From positions 1 through 64,000 of the forward strand of contig CAJNDS010002816.1 in assembly GCA_905221605.1 (NCBI GenBank): DNA of 64,000 bases, in the 5' to 3' direction. Numbering within the stretch: position 1 is the stretch's first letter; each line of letters opens with the position of its first letter. The notes beneath the pieces were generated by a model. It was not told where the DNA came from. It saw only the letters and a program-made list of their open reading frames with translations, and searched no databases. Of the stretch, positions 35,720-45,586 are shown piece by piece. The translations under genes were made by a program, and so were the position numbers. Origin of the DNA: Symbiodinium natans (Eukaryota > Sar > Dinophyceae > Suessiales > Symbiodiniaceae).

Positions 35720-36500
35720 TTCACGAATGCCTGGGTGCGAGTTGTTCCTGTGGCCAAACTTACCGCACATCCTGGATGCCAATGCGTTATCCATGGTTGG
35801 GGTTTTAAAGATTTAGGGTTCTGGCTTTTGCATGGCTGCCCAAACATGCAACTGTCTGTGTCGCCAGAAGCAGGACGCACCTGGGTGCGATCTGTCCCTG
35901 TCCTTACAGGAGAACCCCATCTTGGCGGTTTAGGGGGTTTGGTCTGGGAACCTGTGGGTAGGGCGTTCTGTTTTCTGTGGACATCATCATATCAAACCAT
36001 ATTAATGAACAACGTTGTCGTCTGCTTAGGGCTATGCTGGACGATCGTGATATAGTGATATTTGCAAAGCATGGCTGCGAGAAGAAGTGCATAAATACTG
36101 TGGCAAAACACAAGTCGCACCTGGGTGCGAATTGTGGCTGTTACAGCCACCAAAGACATTGCTTCAGAACGTTGGACAATAAGAGAGATTCAGGCTTCTA
36201 GAGCTGTTTTTTTGGCGGACACTTGCAAGACGCACCTGGGTGCGATCTGTACCTGTGCCCATACAGCCCCATCGCTGGCCCTAGCTTTGCATGGCTGCCC
36301 AACCGTGCAATTGTATGGCCAAAAGCAAGAGGAGAGCCCTATGGCAGTTTAGGGTTTTTGGTTCGGGGCCCTTGGATTTTGTCAATCAAAGCATGGCTGC
36401 GAGAACAACTGCATGAATACTGTGGCAAAACACAAGTCGCACCTGGGTGCGAATTGTGGCTGTTACAGCCACCAAAGACATAGCTTCCGAACGTTGCCTG
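35720..36500. repeat. Tandem repeat with CGCACC-TG-GGTGCG palindromes
   Basis: The palindrome CGCACC / TG / GGTGCG occurs at 35876, 36116, 36231 and 36438, with a degenerate copy near 35730. Flanks are alternately GATCTGT(C/A)CCTG and GAATTGTGGCTGTTACAGCC. Longer blocks repeat at about 320-355 bp (CATGGCTGCGAGAA at 36070 and 36392; ACACAAGTCGCACC at 36109 and 36431). It looks like a dimeric satellite inside intron-like sequence with TTTAGGG motifs. Confidence 0.8.
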
Positions 36501-37634
36501 CTGCAACAATAATGGAGAGATTCAGGGCTTAGTAGTTTGTGGGTGTTTTTCGGTGGCCTTTTGTTGTAGGCACCTGGGCCTGTGCCTACAGCAAAAACCA
36601 TCTGCTTTTTATATTGGGAAGACATGGCTGGGGAAAATAGGCTAAGTACTGTGTTGTTTCAAGGAAAACCCACCACCAGTTTTGGACTCAAGTTTCGCCT
36701 TGTTGTTTTCCACACGGCCGAATTTTCTATGTGCAAAGCAACCCCTAAAAAAAAAGACAAAAAAAAAACACCGCTATAGAGAAGCCAGCTTTCTTCTTCT
36801 TCGCCCAAAGAGTCCAGGCGAGCTTGCACTCTCTCCGCCTCCCACGCGTGCCTTTCAGCAGCGGTGTTCGGCGTCGGCGTCGAAGACCTGCACACAGGGA
36901 GGAGGTAAAATTCACATAGGGTTTTCCAAAAGATATTTTTCAGGGGCCACTGCTGCCATTCCCGAAGGTCCGAGTGCCCATGCGTGGGTCCACTCGCCCA
37001 CAGGTCCATGGCAGCCGCCAGCTGTGGTCCGGAAGGCGTGGGTCTCGCTGCCTGCCTGAAGGTCCAACCGATGCGGTTGCCTTCAGGTCCAGGCAGCTCG
37101 ACCGCACGCCCTCTGCCGCAGCTGGTCCGGTGCCCAGCGAACCCGTTTTGAAAACTGAGCCCCTTATTTCTTATTGAAGGCAGAGCCCAGGCCCAGCCTT
37201 CCACCACTTTCTTTGCGGCATGGGCCCATGTGCTCAGCCAAAAAGGCGGCGGACGGAAAGTGCACATGCACCAAATCTATACAAGCGTTCAAATTTCGGG
37301 CGCCCTATATATACCCTATATATAAAGCCCCAACCCATAACAGGTCTAATCAACCCGAAACCCTATATGAAACCCTTAGTCAACCCTAAAACAGCCCAAA
37401 TAAGGGTTTAGGGTTTAGGGCTTATAGGTTTATAGGGCTTATAGGTTTAGGCTCAGGAATCGAGCCCAACCAAAACGGCTGCAAAATCATGAAAAACAAT
37501 GAAAAACATGCATATTTCCAAAAACGTCCTTTTCATATGTTTTTTTACAAAGCTTAAAAAAACAAAAAAACATCAAAAAACAAGATTTAATTATAAGTTA
37601 CTTACGGCCTTAAATTTGCGGAAACCATGTTTCC
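36501..37634. other. Non-coding, TTTAGGG-bearing stretch
   Basis: No convincing gene. It contains an A-rich tract near 36748-36771 and GGGTTTAGGGTTTAGGG near 37405, and becomes AT-rich towards 37600. Possibly the 5' flank or an intron of the gene starting at 37712. Confidence 0.5.
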
Positions 37635-37693
37635 ATAAGTTCTATAAGTGACGTATAACTTCTATAGTTAATTATCGAACTTATAGAACTTAT
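37635..37693. repeat. AT-rich inverted repeat, 15-bp arms
   Basis: ATAAGTTCTATAAGT (37635-37649) and its exact complement ACTTATAGAACTTAT (37679-37693) are 29 bp apart, 19 bp before the ATG of the split gene. Further related words (ATAACTTCTATAG) lie between. It could be a small terminal-repeat relic or a promoter-region hairpin. Confidence 0.7.
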
Positions 37694-37711
37694 AATTTAG
37701 TTTCAACCACG

Positions 37712-37885
37712 ATGCTCGACAGGGGCTGGTCAATGCTGCAATGCTGGGAAGCAGAGTACACCGACAAGGTCGACGGCTTCAAGAACCAGGCGGCCTTGGC
37801 TATCCACCAATTGGGGCAGCAGAAGAGGGAAGCGACTGGATCGGCAACGTCCCATGTTTTCCTTTCCCTCCAGCACATGAAAGCA
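37712..37885 (+). CDS. 5' part of a gene split by the Copia insertion
   Basis: An open frame begins at ATG 37712 and runs without a stop to the edge of the Copia element. Its last codons (ATG AAA GCA) include the target duplication. If the element and one AAGCA copy are taken out, the frame continues directly with GGA GGA AGA AAT at 45587 and stays open for another 180 codons. The 58 residues here are of mixed character (QCWEAEYTDKVDGFK) and match no known family. This shows the retrotransposon landed in coding sequence. The in-frame upstream stop is TGA at 37649-37651. Confidence 0.65.
37881..37885. repeat. Target-site duplication AAGCA, left
   Basis: Matches 45582-45586 exactly and abuts the left LTR. 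Confidence 0.9.
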
Positions 37886-38033
37886 TAACAGCTTAAAGGC
37901 TAAAATCAACCTTTCTAGAACCACTGGTTCTCAGCACACTTTTCCTCTCACTCGCGACTTCCACGAGGGGTGCGTCTTGAGCCTATACACAGCGGTGTGA
38001 AGCAGGCTGGGTAGGAAAATGAATCTCCTGTTA
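37886..38033 (-). repeat. 3' LTR of the Copia element
   Basis: 148 bp, 145 of 148 identical by eye to 45434-45581. Begins TAACAGCTT and ends TCCTGTTA, so the termini are TA rather than the common TG/CA. It contains the palindrome AGAACCA-C-TGGTTCT. Confidence 0.92.
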
Positions 38034-38424
38034 CGCCCTCATCGAGTTTCGTTGGTGAAACGAATCTCGATCCTATTCATTTCTCTACCACCTGTCTCTC
38101 ATGCTCCTTCGAGCACGTTCCACACCTTTCTCGCACACCTCATTGGGCGGCTCTCTTTTCGCATGCTCCATTGAGCTATCGTCTTCACATTGTAGGTTCG
38201 TGGTGTGTGGATCATCTGGAGCTACTGCACACATTTCTCGCATGTGGCCTCTGCATCACTCCATCACCTTTTCACCTTGAAACACATTTTAAACATATGC
38301 ATTCGTTGTGAAACATCTCGCTTCGCACGGTGAAACTTTTGATTCGAGCAAACTGCTCAAGCCTACGGGCTTTCATGGGCCTTCGCCCTCATGACCGCTT
38401 GGTCAATCGGCACGTTTTGACCCC
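38034..38424 (-). other. 3' untranslated segment of the Copia element
   Basis: Lies between the stop codon at 38425 and the 3' LTR. Next to the LTR the sense strand is GATGAGGGCG, the only purine-rich candidate for a polypurine tract, and it is short. No ORF of interest. Confidence 0.5.
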
Positions 38425-39473
38425 TTACAGGTCCTCTGCATTGATGTTGGCCTCTTTGGCCTCGTCCTTCTTCTTGGACTTCTTCTCCTTCTTTTCTTTC
38501 TTGGCTTTCTTGTCATTCTTTGGCCCTTTTTCCTTCTTTTCCTTCTTCTCTTTCTTCTCAGATTTCTTCTTGGCATCCTTTGATCCTCGCTTCTTTCCGG
38601 TGCCTTCCTTCGATGCCTTGGCCTTTGCCTCCATGGCCTTCTTCACTTCATCTCGCTTCTTCGCTTCTTCAAGCGCTTCCTTTGGAAATCCCTCTGGATC
38701 CTTCTTCTCGAGATCAATCATCTCGTCTTGCTTCTTTCCGCTTTCTTCATCATCTTCCACTTCTTCGACAACCGCTTCTCCCCACTTTGCCTTGGCCTTC
38801 GCCTTAGGCTTCTCATCTTCAACTTTGCGCTTGGTATTTTCTTCACCTAGGGCTACAAGAACAGCCATGGTGACGACTTGGATGATCTTTGTCAACTTCT
38901 CTTCGCTCACTTTCCGGCCATTGCCGGGTCGGCCATTGCCGTTCAATCTTCTCACTTGGCCATTGCCTGCAACTTCTTCTTGATCAACAATTTCTCCTAC
39001 ATATCCAAGGCTTGCCATATACTTCCTGATCTTGTCTTTGCTCAAGCTTTTCGTTCCCAGATCAGCTGGGTTGTCCTTTCCTTTGATCGCTTTGATGATC
39101 AACCTCGGAATACTCTGAATCCATAACAGATCAACGTCGAGATGATGTGCTTTCCCCAGACCTTTCCGCGCAATCAGTTGTCTTGAACTGCTTGAGTCTG
39201 AGTACATCACCATCCTCGGCTCTTTGCCGAGGATCCTTGTCAACAGTGCCTTCAGGAACACTCCGTCGAAGTTGCGGCTATCGTTTCCGCTTCGCATGAG
39301 CTTAGAGCTATGCTCTTCTGTCGCTTGCTTTGAAAATGGATCAAATTTCCATTCAGCATGATCGCTCCACACGATACACTTTGTCTTGACTCTCGGTCAG
39401 CTGCCCAATCCGAGTCCGTCACTATCTCCAACAGTGACGATATTCCTTTCTCCTCCTTCTTCTTTCCTTTCAT
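38425..39473 (-). CDS. Copia RNase H with Lys/Glu-rich C-terminal tail
   Basis: Two overlapping frames. The first (39473-39252) has IVTDSDWAADRESRQS and SSCEAETIAATS, the first RNase H acids. The second (from 39372) has VMYSDSSSSRQL and the KAHHLDVDLLWIQ ... KGKDNPADLGTKSL stretch typical of Copia RNase H ends. After it comes a tail of about 170 residues, almost entirely Lys, Glu, Ala and Asp (repeats such as KKEKKEKKEKG), ending at TAA 38425. The tail is unusual for Copia polyproteins and might bind nucleic acid or act in nuclear entry (inference). Confidence 0.8.
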
Positions 39474-40608
39474 TTTTCTCTTCGATGAAACTTCTTCCTG
39501 GAAAACTCTTCTTGTGTATCAGCGACACATCAGGTGTACCCTTCAGATACTTTGCAGCGTGCCTTAGCAGTTCCATGTCTGCTTCAACAGGCGCTGCTAG
39601 CTTCGTCGAAAGCTTCTTCAACACATACATTAGATCGGGCCTTTCTGGTGCTAAGTACAACAGTATACCTACACCTTTCCTGTACGTGTGGTGGTCTTCT
39701 TCGGACAATGGATCCATTCCACCTTTCTTCGCTTGCATTGCTCTTCCGTTGTCTGCCGGGCATGGCAACTTCTTCGAATACGACTGTTCCAACTTCAACG
39801 TTTCGATCAATCCTTCGATGTACTTCGAGTTCATCGTTATCTCAACGTCTCCGTCGTTCACGGCGCTGAAACCTCTTTTCAGAAAACTCATTGAACCTTC
39901 ATATACACTCAATGGTCCTTCGACCTTGATCTTCAATTTCTTCTTCCTCAAGAACTCGATCAATTCCTGGAACTCTTCCTTCGTTGCGTACAGTTCCATG
40001 TCATCAACATGTGACAATACCACCATTCCAGCTTTTCCTTTTTCTGGTCTTCTGTAGAACAAGGCAGGTAGTCCTTCGTCGGACTTCAGTCCGTACTCTT
40101 CGAGGTATCCTTTCAGCTTGTTGAACCACGCGCTTGACCCTATCCGTTGTCCTGGCAACGTGAATCCGAGTTCGTAGTACTTTCCGTCGACTTCGACGAC
40201 TGTTGGCTCCTCTTGCTCTACCATCAAGTAGGCGTCTCCTACGTCGATGCTTCCAAGTATGTGGTCGTTCGACGACACAAACATTGCTGAGAGCAACTTC
40301 ACTGTGCTCGCCACTCCCGTTGGAGAGAATAGCGTTGCAATGTCCGTTGAGCCTAGCCATCTAAACTCGCGGGCAACTAACCGGCCACGCCTTTGCCATT
40401 CATTGTCTCGATGCCTCCAATCGTAGACTACCTTGGTTGAAAGATACTTGTAGCTGCTCACATTTGTGCCTTCTGGCAGCTCTTTCAAGACCTTCATTTC
40501 TGTGAGTCGGCTCATCTCGTGCTCTCTTGACGCAACATCGACTCTTGTCAGCTCATCTTCTTCCAACTTCGGAGGTCCATCTTCGAACTTGTTCGACCAC
40601 TTCGGCAT
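39397..40608 (-). CDS. Copia reverse transcriptase (RVT_2 type)
   Basis: A frame of 403 codons. It reads KVLKELPEG ... YKYLSTKVVYDWR, then RLVAREFRW (the usual ARLVARGF-like box), SIDVGDAYLMV (catalytic Asp), GSSAWFNKLKGYLEEYG and VVLSHVDDMELY (HVDD instead of the usual YVDD). Further on, GILLYLAPERPDLMYVLKKLS and AAKYLKGTPDVSL are typical of Copia pol. The product copies the genomic RNA. It overlaps the upstream integrase frame by about 60 bp in another phase. Confidence 0.88.
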   Translation of the reverse strand: MPKWSNKFEDGPPKLEEDELTRVDVASREHEMSRLTEMKVLKELPEGTNVSSYKYLSTKVVYDWRHRDNEWQRRGRLVAREFRWLGSTDIATLFSPTGVASTVKLLSAMFVSSNDHILGSIDVGDAYLMVEQEEPTVVEVDGKYYELGFTLPGQRIGSSAWFNKLKGYLEEYGLKSDEGLPALFYRRPEKGKAGMVVLSHVDDMELYATKEEFQELIEFLRKKKLKIKVEGPLSVYEGSMSFLKRGFSAVNDGDVEITMNSKYIEGLIETLKLEQSYSKKLPCPADNGRAMQAKKGGMDPLSEEDHHTYRKGVGILLYLAPERPDLMYVLKKLSTKLAAPVEADMELLRHAAKYLKGTPDVSLIHKKSFPGRSFIEEKNERKEEGGERNIVTVGDSDGLGLGS

Positions 40609-41039
40609 ACTTTCTTCGAACTCTTCATCCTCTCCAAGCTCTGAGCTTCTTCTTCTTCAGACTCTTCAAGCTCGACTTCGAGTCCTTCAAACTCTTCTAG
40701 CTCAACCTCTTCGTCATCATGGTACTTCGGTAGATCCTTCCTAAGGAATGATGCCACTTCTTGCACACTTCTTGTGGCCATTATCCTTCTCACCGTTCCC
40801 GAAGGTTCTCCTCTCTGGATCTTCTCAGCTCGTTCTTCAACTTGTCCGCTTCCTTCTTCGACTCTTGGCCTTGTTGCTTCAGGCTCTTCTGCGGCTCCTC
40901 CTTCGAGTTCTCTTTTACTCGTGCCTTCCGGCTCTTCTTCCTCGGCTTCACCAGAGGTCAAACTCGCTTCATCTCGTTTCCTTGCCTTTGCTCCTTTCCT
41001 GCTGCTTGCTTCAGAACCCTTTTGGCCTTCGCCAGGATC

Positions 41040-41076
<37 letters not shown>

Positions 41077-43300
41077 CTTGTTGGTGGATCAGACGCCGTT
41101 GCGTTGCTTGGTCTTTCCGACGCTGTCGGGCTGTACTGCGGTGTCTCCAACCCAACTGCTGGAGTTCTCGGGACTTGTACTGGCGGTCCTTCGATCGGCG
41201 CCGCTTCGATTCCACTCGATGACATTAGCCTCTTCAGCTGCTTCAACCGTCCTGTCAACTGCTCTTGGCTATAGTTCCACGGTGTCCCACATGCATTCGC
41301 TAATGTCTCCACTTCGAACGTTGGCGAACATTGTCTCATTGTTCGACTCTTGATGATTCCGCTTCTGGTGCTCACCAGATTCATGTTCGAAACCATATCT
41401 TTTCCAACGAAAATTCCTTTCTTCCATGCTTCACCTTTCTCCTTCGTCTTCGGCAGTGGTTTTGCCACAACCACACTGCCCCATGGAACTAGAGTTCCCT
41501 TGTACTCACGGTCGAATACCAACTCGAACGGGGTTTTACCTTGTTGAACAACAAACCTGTTCAGCAGGAATGCTGCGTGTCTTGGTGCCCATGGATACAG
41601 CGTGCTCTCGCTTGTGATCTTCACTTTCGCTTCCTTTTCAACTCCATACACCAAAGTCTTCGATAGGTTTCTCACTGTTTGTACCCATCTTTCAACTTGT
41701 GCTCCTTGGTGTGTGTCTGGTGCAACATCTTGAATCTCCGTCTCAAGCTTCTGCATTTTCCTTATCGCCTGTACCTTCTTTCTCAACGCAATCATTGCTG
41801 GTTCGGTGTCCGTTCTCAGGATCACTTTCGGCTGCATTAGCATCAGTACTCTACAGACTTCTTCTACCAGATAGCTTGTCACTTCCTTGCTCTGGACGGG
41901 GATTGCGTGGACAAACTTCGTCTCTTGGTCTACCATGATCAGGCTTATGCATAATGCATCTTTCACATCTTTTGCATCTTCTTCGTTCCTTGTTCCGGTG
42001 AACTTGAAATCCATGCTTACCAACGACGCTTCATGCTTCTTCTCTGTTATCTTGAAGTCATCTTCTCTACTCCTCGTTGCCGAACAACTCTCACACCAGT
42101 CCGCTTTCGGTAGGTGCGTCAGCTCGTGTCTCTTTCTTTCTTCCTCGCTCGGCGCTTCTGGTCTCTTTTCTCCTTCTGGCTCTCTTGAGAACTCAATCTC
42201 GAGTCCTTTTGAGATTTCGACTAGTTCCTTCATCTTGTTCGAAGCTACAGCTTCCTTCAGTCTCTGCCAAATTTGGACTGTACTTCCTGTCTTTCCTACC
42301 TTGAGGAACTCGCAAGCATGTCTTAGCTGCTTTAGCGTGCTCGCTGGTGTCAGCTCAATTCCTCCAATCTTCATTCTCTCATCCATTGCTTCTCCAAGTT
42401 TCGGCAGTTGTTCTTCAACCTTCTTCCGTTCACTCTCATCGTTCTCTTCTTGCAAATGCTGTTCTGGGCCTGGCGCTTGTGCCAGTTCCTCTACTCCTTT
42501 GTCAATTTCTCGCTGCAACTCTTCTTCTGACCTTCCTTTCCATAGGTCTTCTTGTTCTTGTGGTTCCATTTCCACGTCGCGCTTTTCCTCTGCTTCCTTT
42601 CTCTTGTAAGGACTGCTGTACTCTCCGTAGTCCTCAACACTTCTCGGAAATCTCTCCATGATCGTAATGACCACTGACTTCTCAGTCTCTGGCACTATGA
42701 CCATTGTGCTCTTCTCTCTCCACTCTTCGGCACACTCATAAAACTCCAGTTCTTCCCAGACTATCTGTTCTTCTTCATATCTGGTCCTCAGCGTTGTTCT
42801 GTACTTGAACGATTTTCCTTCATCTTTTCCAAGGCTGTACGTTGTGTTTACGTCCCAGTCAAGTCTCACTGGCCGTCCGTCGGTGAGATAAAACCAACCT
42901 TCTTCGTACGTGCCATTCTCTATGTCATCCTTCAGTTCCTTCGTCAGGGTGAGTTTCCTGACTGAAATCGGCACATCGTCTTGTCCATTTTCCATTGCTG
43001 CTCGGTAGATTCTCAGATCTGTCACCGTTGAGTTCCTTGAAAACCTTATCGGGACATACGATACCGACGTTCCATTCCTTCGCTTCACCAACTTCGTCAG
43101 GAACGCACTGTATGCATCTTGGGCTTCGATGCCCCATCCAACTTCGTACAGTTTTCCCACTGCGAACAGTGGTTGGGTCACTTGACCAAACACGGCTGTG
43201 TCCTTGACCTTAATCACTCTTCCATCGGATCTTTGGAATTCGAACGTTATGTTGGTTCTTGCTTCGGTCGTTCTAATTGCATTCCCGTCATCATCTTCAG
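40548..43300 (-). CDS. Copia integrase with long acidic linker
   Basis: The frame proper is 43217-40548, and by its content it continues back to about 43300. The N-terminal 380 residues hold a pre-integrase segment. The zinc site HELTHLPKADWCESC is followed by the catalytic acids in MDFKF, LRTDTEPA and HQGAQVERWVQ, i.e. D-D-E. Later YPWAPRHAAFLLNRF and TPFELVFDREYKG are usual for Copia integrases. Between integrase and RT lies a long acidic linker with an 11-Asp run coded by a GAT microsatellite (41038-41076). Role: insertion of the cDNA into host DNA. Confidence 0.88.
41038..41076. repeat. ATC/GAT microsatellite in the Copia linker
   Basis: About eleven ATC units on the plus strand encode an Asp run in the minus-strand polyprotein. 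Confidence 0.95.
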
Positions 43301-45067
43301 AGCTGGAAGCTCCACTTCTCCGAGGTCTTCGCTATAGTAGCTTAACGGCAAGACATGGCAGTCTGCTCCACTGTCTAAGGTACTTGGACTTGGACTTGGA
43401 TTCTCAACCGATTCCTGTTTGGCCTCTGGTCGGTCTTCTTCATACCACATCTGGTACTCGTCCAATTCGTTCAGCTCTTCATCTCCTTGACTTATATCGA
43501 ACACTTGAACCTCTTTCGTCTTCACCATTCTCACGTAGGGCTTGTTTCCCCATTCTCGGAACATCTCGATCAGATCTACGATCTCTTCATCGTCTTCTTC
43601 ATCAACTTCCTCGATTCTTGCCATTGACCTCTCATTGATTCTTCTCACTTGTTCACTCCCCTTGGCAGCTTGCGCAACTCGCACTTGCGATTGCTCTTGA
43701 CTTCGATACTGACTTGGATGTGAACTGGTGCTCAACTGTGATGGCGCAGTCCATACGCCACTTGACCATTCGTGATCTTGGCTCCAGTCATCTTCACCTT
43801 CGCGCACTTGTCGCATCTTTCCTTTTGACTTTCCTCCTTTTCCTGAGTCCTTTCCTCCTTTCGCTGGTGCCCAACATTCTGACGCGAAATGACCATACCT
43901 TCCACATTTGTAGCATTCCACTCCAGATCTTGATCCTTTTCCACCTGAACCATTTCCTTGACTTCCGTAGCCACCATTCTCCACTTGCCTCACAGACTTT
44001 CCTCGTCCTTTGCCACGGCCTTTGCCGCGACCTCTTCCTTTTCCGCCTTTCCTGTCTTTTCCTTTTCCTTTTCCTTTTCCTTTGTCATGCTTTCCTTTTC
44101 CTTTTAGCCGGTCGATCTCCATTGGGATTGGTCCTTGATATTCCTTGGAACTTGAACTTGCTCCTGGGGTCTGAACACTCAGTGATCCCAAGATGTTCTC
44201 AGCAGACCACGTTTGGTTGCTTCTTTCGTACTGTAGCAGCTTCGTTCTCAAATCGTTGTAACTTGTCTTCTCATTGATTCCTACCATGATGTGCTGCTTC
44301 AGATTCTGAGGGATGCCTTTCAACAACGTTCCGATCTTCAGGTTGTCATCATACTTCGTTGTCGATAACTTCTCGTATTCGTTGACCAGCTTCTCGAACG
44401 TAAGGACATAATCCATCAGGCTAGCTCCCTTTGCCATTGCAGGGAATCCTACCAAAGCTTGGGCCATTGCCAGACTTCGAGATCTAGAGGATGGTTCGAG
44501 TTCCGTTGTGAGTCGCCTCCATACTTCAAATCCATGTTGTCAGTGCTTCTCAACACTTTCAACGGACGATTCCTCAAGTAGCTGCTCAGAACAGAATACA
44601 GCTTCATTCCTCTTATCTTTCGTCCTTCGTTCGTTGCATAAAATCCATCTATGTCATCCTCGATGTCCAGTGCATCCGTTGATGCTTCGGCTTTCTTCAA
44701 GTCTGCCAGGAATTCATAGTCCATGAATGCTAGGAAGTTCTTAAAGGCGACTCCAGTCACTCCATTGAGAGACTTCTTCTTCTAGTGTTGCCGGATTGAA
44801 GACTTCTGGCGGCTTCAAGATCTTTTCTCCGGTGTCGAACGGAACACCTGAGGGTTGCGCCCTTGGCGCTCCTTCTCCTCCCAGACTTGGGGAGTTTCTT
44901 GCAGCTTGAGCAGCACCTTGACCGGCTGCCTCAGTAAGCCTTTGCATTGCTTCCGTCAGCTGCTGTTGTTGAGTCGCTGTTTGGCTCGCAACTCTTCCTA
45001 AAGCTTCTGTGGCCTGGCCTGTGCCAGCCAACATTGCTTCAAAGTCTACTCTTTGCTGTTCAGCCAT
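43247..45067 (-). CDS. Copia gag and protease
   Basis: ATG at 45067. The first 100 residues include a Gln/Ala-rich helix. The frame changes near 44755 and returns near 44535, at a place where the gag signature GFEVWRRL would be continuous. Then come LAMAQALVGFPAM, a basic Lys/Gly-rich stretch (GKGKGKGKDRKGGKGRGRGK), the zinc knuckle CYKCGRYGHFASEC (about 43910) and the protease site LDSGADCHVLP (about 43375). The last frame change is near 43300. Gag packages the RNA, and the aspartic protease matures the polyprotein. Confidence 0.85.
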
Positions 45068-45141
45068 TGCTCTGACGATCTAGGCAAGTCGTCCAGACTC
45101 AAGGCTCTTGCTTCTTTACCTTCTTCCTTCTACCGATCCAA

Positions 45142-45322
45142 CAGGGCGTAGTTAATGAACCTTAACTCCTGCTTTCTTCGGCTTCAGCAAGGCGTAGTTG
45201 ATGAACCTTAACTCTTGCTGTCCGTTGACTTCTTTCCGAATTTCCTCCGGTGATAATGCCCACCGGAAAACGAACTTCTTCTCTTGCAGGGCGTAGTTGA
45301 TAAACCTTAACTCCTGCTTTCT
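45142..45322. repeat. Three-copy ~35-bp repeat in the Copia leader
   Basis: GGCGTAGTT(A/G)AT(G/A)AACCTTAACTC blocks at 45142-45178, 45188-45220 and 45286-45322, between the primer-binding site and the gag ATG. A sense-strand role in packaging or dimerisation is possible but unproven. Confidence 0.8.
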
Positions 45323-45415
45323 TTCCTTTCTTCTTTCCAGCTCGTTAGCTGGCTGCCAGCCCTTCGGCTGCTTACCTTCTTTCCCTGGATCTGCTTCTTC
45401 AGCTGCTGGCCGTTG

Positions 45416-45433
45416 CCAACAGCTCCGCTACCA
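45416..45433 (-). promoter_or_regulatory. tRNA primer-binding site
   Basis: Directly next to the 5' LTR, the sense strand reads TGGTAGCGGAGCTGTTGG. The leading TGG pairs with a tRNA CCA end, and TGGTAGCG is like sites used with initiator methionine tRNA by Ty1/Copia elements. The tRNA identity in this alga is inferred. Confidence 0.8.
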
Positions 45434-45581
45434 TAAAAGCTTAAAGGCTAAAATCAACCTTTCTAGAACCACTGGTTCTCAGCACACTTTTCCTCTCACT
45501 CGCGACTTCCACGAGGGGTGCGTCTTGAGCCTATACACAGCGGTGTGAAACAGGTTGGGTAGGAAAATGAATCTCCTGTTA
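45434..45581 (-). repeat. 5' LTR of the Copia element
   Basis: 148 bp, nearly identical to 37886-38033, begins TAAAAGCTT (one change from the other copy) and ends CCTGTTA. Promoter elements could not be identified by eye. Confidence 0.92.
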
Positions 45582-45586
45582 AAGCA
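45582..45586. repeat. Target-site duplication AAGCA, right
   Basis: Matches 37881-37885 exactly and abuts the right LTR. Confidence 0.9.

Larger units (their letters stand above)
37886..45581 (-). mobile_element. Copia-type LTR retrotransposon, 7,696 bp
   Basis: Transcribed on the minus strand. Two 148-bp LTRs differ at three positions by eye, the ends are TAACAG...CTGTTA, a perfect 5-bp target duplication AAGCA flanks it, and a primer-binding site touches the 5' LTR. The internal order gag, protease, integrase, RT, RNase H is Copia-like (integrase before RT). Near-identical LTRs mean a fairly recent insertion, yet gag-pol needs at least five frame changes. Confidence 0.95.

Noticed and set aside
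36665-36690. Second spliced-leader-like word, TTTTGGACTCAAG
   Set aside because: It has an inserted base and no match in the 5' half of the leader, so it is likely chance.
38330-38983. Plus-strand Phe/Ser-rich frame that looks membrane-like
   Set aside because: It is the complement of the Lys/Glu-rich Copia tail and therefore a shadow.
40748-41353. Plus-strand His/Leu-rich frame with a poly-His run
   Set aside because: Complement of the Asp-rich microsatellite in the Copia linker.
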